A DNA stretch of 64,000 bases from the NCBI GenBank assembly GCA_041664345.1, contig JBAYKX010000021.1:1-64000 (forward strand), written 5' to 3'. The notes under the pieces were generated by a model, which had not been told where the DNA came from, did not search any database, and saw nothing but the letters and a program-made list of their open reading frames with translations. The position numbers and the translations under genes were made by a program. How positions within the stretch are numbered: position 1 is the stretch's first letter; each line of letters starts with the position of its first letter. Below are positions 62,151 through 64,000 of the stretch, in pieces. The stretch is from GWE2-40-63 sp041664345 (lineage in GTDB: Bacteria > Bacteroidota > Bacteroidia > Bacteroidales > SZUA-534).

Positions 62151-63491
62151 AATACTTTCCTTCCATTTCCCACTTTTTAGATAGATTGCGCTTAAGATTG
62201 CAATAACCAAACCATAAAATATTTCCAAAGTCCAAACTTTTTCAATACTCATAGTCGGTTGGTTTGCCAAAACAAATACTCCTGCTAAATATATTGCTAC
62301 TGCTATGATTTCAATTACCAATGAAATATGGGTTTTTCCGGTTCCTGAAACTGCTTGCAATAAAATAATTCCGAGCGATATGGTATATGCGGCAATTAGA
62401 ACAACATAAAATGCTGGAATTGTAGCTATCACTATAGAGTCAATGTTGGTGTAAATTCTGATAATGGGTTCTGGAAAAAGTAAACAAATGAATACCAAAA
62501 CGCTTATACCAATAAATGTTAACGTTAATGATCGTTTAATAATGAGTGATATGATGGTGGATTCTTTACTACCAATTGAATAGCTTACTAATGTATTGGT
62601 TGCAGCCGAAAATCCAAAAATTGGTACTAAAATAACAATATAAATACTTCGGATGATATTGGAAATTGCCAATGGTGTTTCACCCATTTTTTCGACGAAT
62701 AAAAAGAAGATAAACCAAGCGGAAAAGGAGAGAAAGTTTTGAATCATAATTGGGATTGCAATGGTTCCAATATTTTTCACCAGTTCAAAATTCCAAGGAA
62801 CTCTGCTGAATAGTTTAAATTTGCGAATAGCAGAATTATTTGAAGTATATAAAATAAAGACTAGCAGTCCAGAAAGCTCCGCAACTACTGATGCTAATGC
62901 TGCACCTTTTATTCCCATGGCAGGAATAGCTCCTTTACCAAAAATAAACAGATAAGCAAGAATTGTATTTACAACCGCAATTACAAGGGTGGTGAGACTA
63001 ATAATTTTAGTATTCCCTGTTCCAATATAAAAAGCCCTAAAATTAATATTAATAAAAGCGGCAAAGATTCCAAATATCCGGATGTTTATAAACCGGATAC
63101 TTTCACTGGCAACATGTTCTGATTGGATTATTTTCATGAAAACATCGGGTGCAAAAAATCGTACTGTTACAAATATTAGGGTTGCTATGCCTAAAAGGAT
63201 GATGAAAGAATGGAATAGTATTTTATTAATAGCTGGAATATTTTTCTCACCCAAACGGCGGGATATTAATATTTGAACCCCTAATCCAAATCCCCAACCG
63301 AGCATTATAACAGATAAATAAAAAATTCCACCAATTGCAGCTGCACCCATTTGAACCTCGCCTAGCCGCCCAACCAAAGCGGTGTCAACTACTGTTATTA
63401 GCTCTTGAGCCAAACTTCCTAATATAATTGGGTAGGCAATCTGCCATATATTTTTATAGGTATAATCATTTTGATGAATTGAATCTTTCAT
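62145..63491 (-). CDS. MATE family efflux transporter
   Basis: MATE transporters export cationic drugs or metabolites by sodium or proton antiport. The 448-residue protein has about twelve helices. The start region WQIAYPIILGSLAQELITVVDTALVGRLG is typical (about 16-44; aligned with the PxxxxxxxxxxxxxxDxxxVG pattern). Inner repeats such as GWGFGLGVQILISRRLGEKN and GFSAATNTLVSYSIGSKE are in both halves. Substrate unknown. The stop codon lies in the arm of a hairpin island shared with the convergent M23 gene. Confidence 0.92.
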   Translation of the reverse strand: MKDSIHQNDYTYKNIWQIAYPIILGSLAQELITVVDTALVGRLGEVQMGAAAIGGIFYLSVIMLGWGFGLGVQILISRRLGEKNIPAINKILFHSFIILLGIATLIFVTVRFFAPDVFMKIIQSEHVASESIRFINIRIFGIFAAFININFRAFYIGTGNTKIISLTTLVIAVVNTILAYLFIFGKGAIPAMGIKGAALASVVAELSGLLVFILYTSNNSAIRKFKLFSRVPWNFELVKNIGTIAIPIMIQNFLSFSAWFIFFLFVEKMGETPLAISNIIRSIYIVILVPIFGFSAATNTLVSYSIGSKESTIISLIIKRSLTLTFIGISVLVFICLLFPEPIIRIYTNIDSIVIATIPAFYVVLIAAYTISLGIILLQAVSGTGKTHISLVIEIIAVAIYLAGVFVLANQPTMSIEKVWTLEIFYGLVIAILSAIYLKSGKWKESIT

Positions 63492-63644
63492 GATTTATTT
63501 TGGCCAACAATATGACTTTCTATTCACCTTTTTAATAAATAAATGAGTAATCTAAACTAATCAGCAATTACATATAAAATCATTAAATACTTGATTTATA
63601 AAGTTATTAGCAAGTATTATTATTAAAAAAAAGGGAATAATAAC

Positions 63645-64000
63645 TTATTTCAAATAGTCATCGAAATAACTGGTAACTTTTTGCATTAAATGAATCCGGT
63701 CATATCCTCGAACATTATGCTCCGCTTTAGGATACACAAAATAGTCTATCGGAATTTGATTTTTAATGCACTCATTCAAAAAAAGCTGACTATGCTGCCA
63801 AACCACCGTATTATCCATTGCACCATGTATAATTAATGCTTTACCTTTCAAATTTTTTGTGCGTTCCAATAACGATGTATACATATATCCTTGTGGGTTT
63901 TCGGCAGGGGTATCCATATATCGTTCACCGTACATTACTTCATAATAACTCCAATCAGTTACCGGGCCACCGGCAACCCCAACTTTAAAAATTTCGGGAT
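63645..64000 (-). CDS. S9 family prolyl oligopeptidase (DPP IV-like), C-terminal part
   Basis: Only the last 118 codons are in the window; the gene continues past base 64000. The segment from VGVAGGPVTDWSYYEVMYGERYMD to the end is the C-terminal alpha/beta-hydrolase part of S9 peptidases of the DPP IV group. The catalytic aspartate is in HGAMDNTVVW and the histidine in KAEHNVRGYDR. The nucleophile serine lies beyond the window. These enzymes cut X-Pro dipeptides from peptides, usually in the periplasm. The start and signal peptide cannot be checked here. Confidence 0.9.
   Translation of the reverse strand, partial: PEIFKVGVAGGPVTDWSYYEVMYGERYMDTPAENPQGYMYTSLLERTKNLKGKALIIHGAMDNTVVWQHSQLFLNECIKNQIPIDYFVYPKAEHNVRGYDRIHLMQKVTSYFDDYLK

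Overview
The window is 64 kb of an AT-rich chromosome from a member of the Bacteroidota. The main evidence is a subtilase with a type IX secretion (T9SS) C-terminal sorting domain, an exbB-exbD-tonB set, a long Bacteroidota-type LepB, a TamB gene divergent from tsaD, and promoters of the Bacteroidota form TTTG-N19/20-TAnnTTTG (clearest upstream of rpsF). The order within the phylum cannot be settled from this window. No rRNA, tRNA, prophage or CRISPR array was seen.

Layout. 0-6 kb: a tandem duplication of dapB-lepB-DUF5329 with a chimeric gene at the breakpoint and a frameshift in the first lepB. 6-9.4 kb: Lrp/AsnC regulator, glyA and an SBF-family transporter. 9.9-12.5 kb: phosphate genes (DUF47 and PiT) and a TSUP permease. 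12.8-19.4 kb (minus strand): tonB-like, exbD, exbB and tamB. 19.5-22.6 kb: tsaD, then cysE-cysK on the minus strand. 22.9-26.4 kb: an M16 protease broken by a frameshift, and a hicBA toxin-antitoxin pair. 26.6-34.3 kb: LOG-family nucleosidase, S41 protease, a nicotinamide riboside uptake/kinase pair, aldehyde dehydrogenase, mnmA and a MORN-repeat protein. 34.3-41.1 kb: two-CBM20 amylomaltase, lipoprotein, T9SS subtilase and xseA. 41.3-48.6 kb: a TPR-SpoIIE phosphatase, a TPR protein, panB, an RluA-type synthase, a choice-of-anchor-L/OmpA protein and a SiaC-like phosphoprotein. 48.8-55 kb: ridA, rpsF-rpsR-rplI, an M23 peptidase, a C69 dipeptidase and rplS. 55-64 kb: a Cache/HAMP/GAF/PAS sensor with an in-frame downstream hemerythrin, clpB, an M23 peptidase, a MATE transporter and the 3' part of an S9 peptidase.

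The strongest new observation is upstream of cysE (22451-22647, minus strand). A promoter-like site is followed by a short ORF with a Cys-Cys-Cys-Ile-Cys run, then an intrinsic terminator that ends six bases before the cysE ATG. A segment just after the Cys codons can pair with the 5' arm of the terminator. This is the full architecture of a cysteine-sensing transcription attenuator.

A second theme is a set of degenerate intergenic arrays with exact 7-bp or 8-bp periods that repeatedly abut stop codons (12.5, 20.5, 21.5, 32.0, 33.4 and 52.4 kb). Other points of interest are the structured direct repeats around hicBA, the hemerythrin reading frame that lacks an ATG and follows the sensor's stop codon in the same frame, and tandem 13-bp repeats upstream of clpB.
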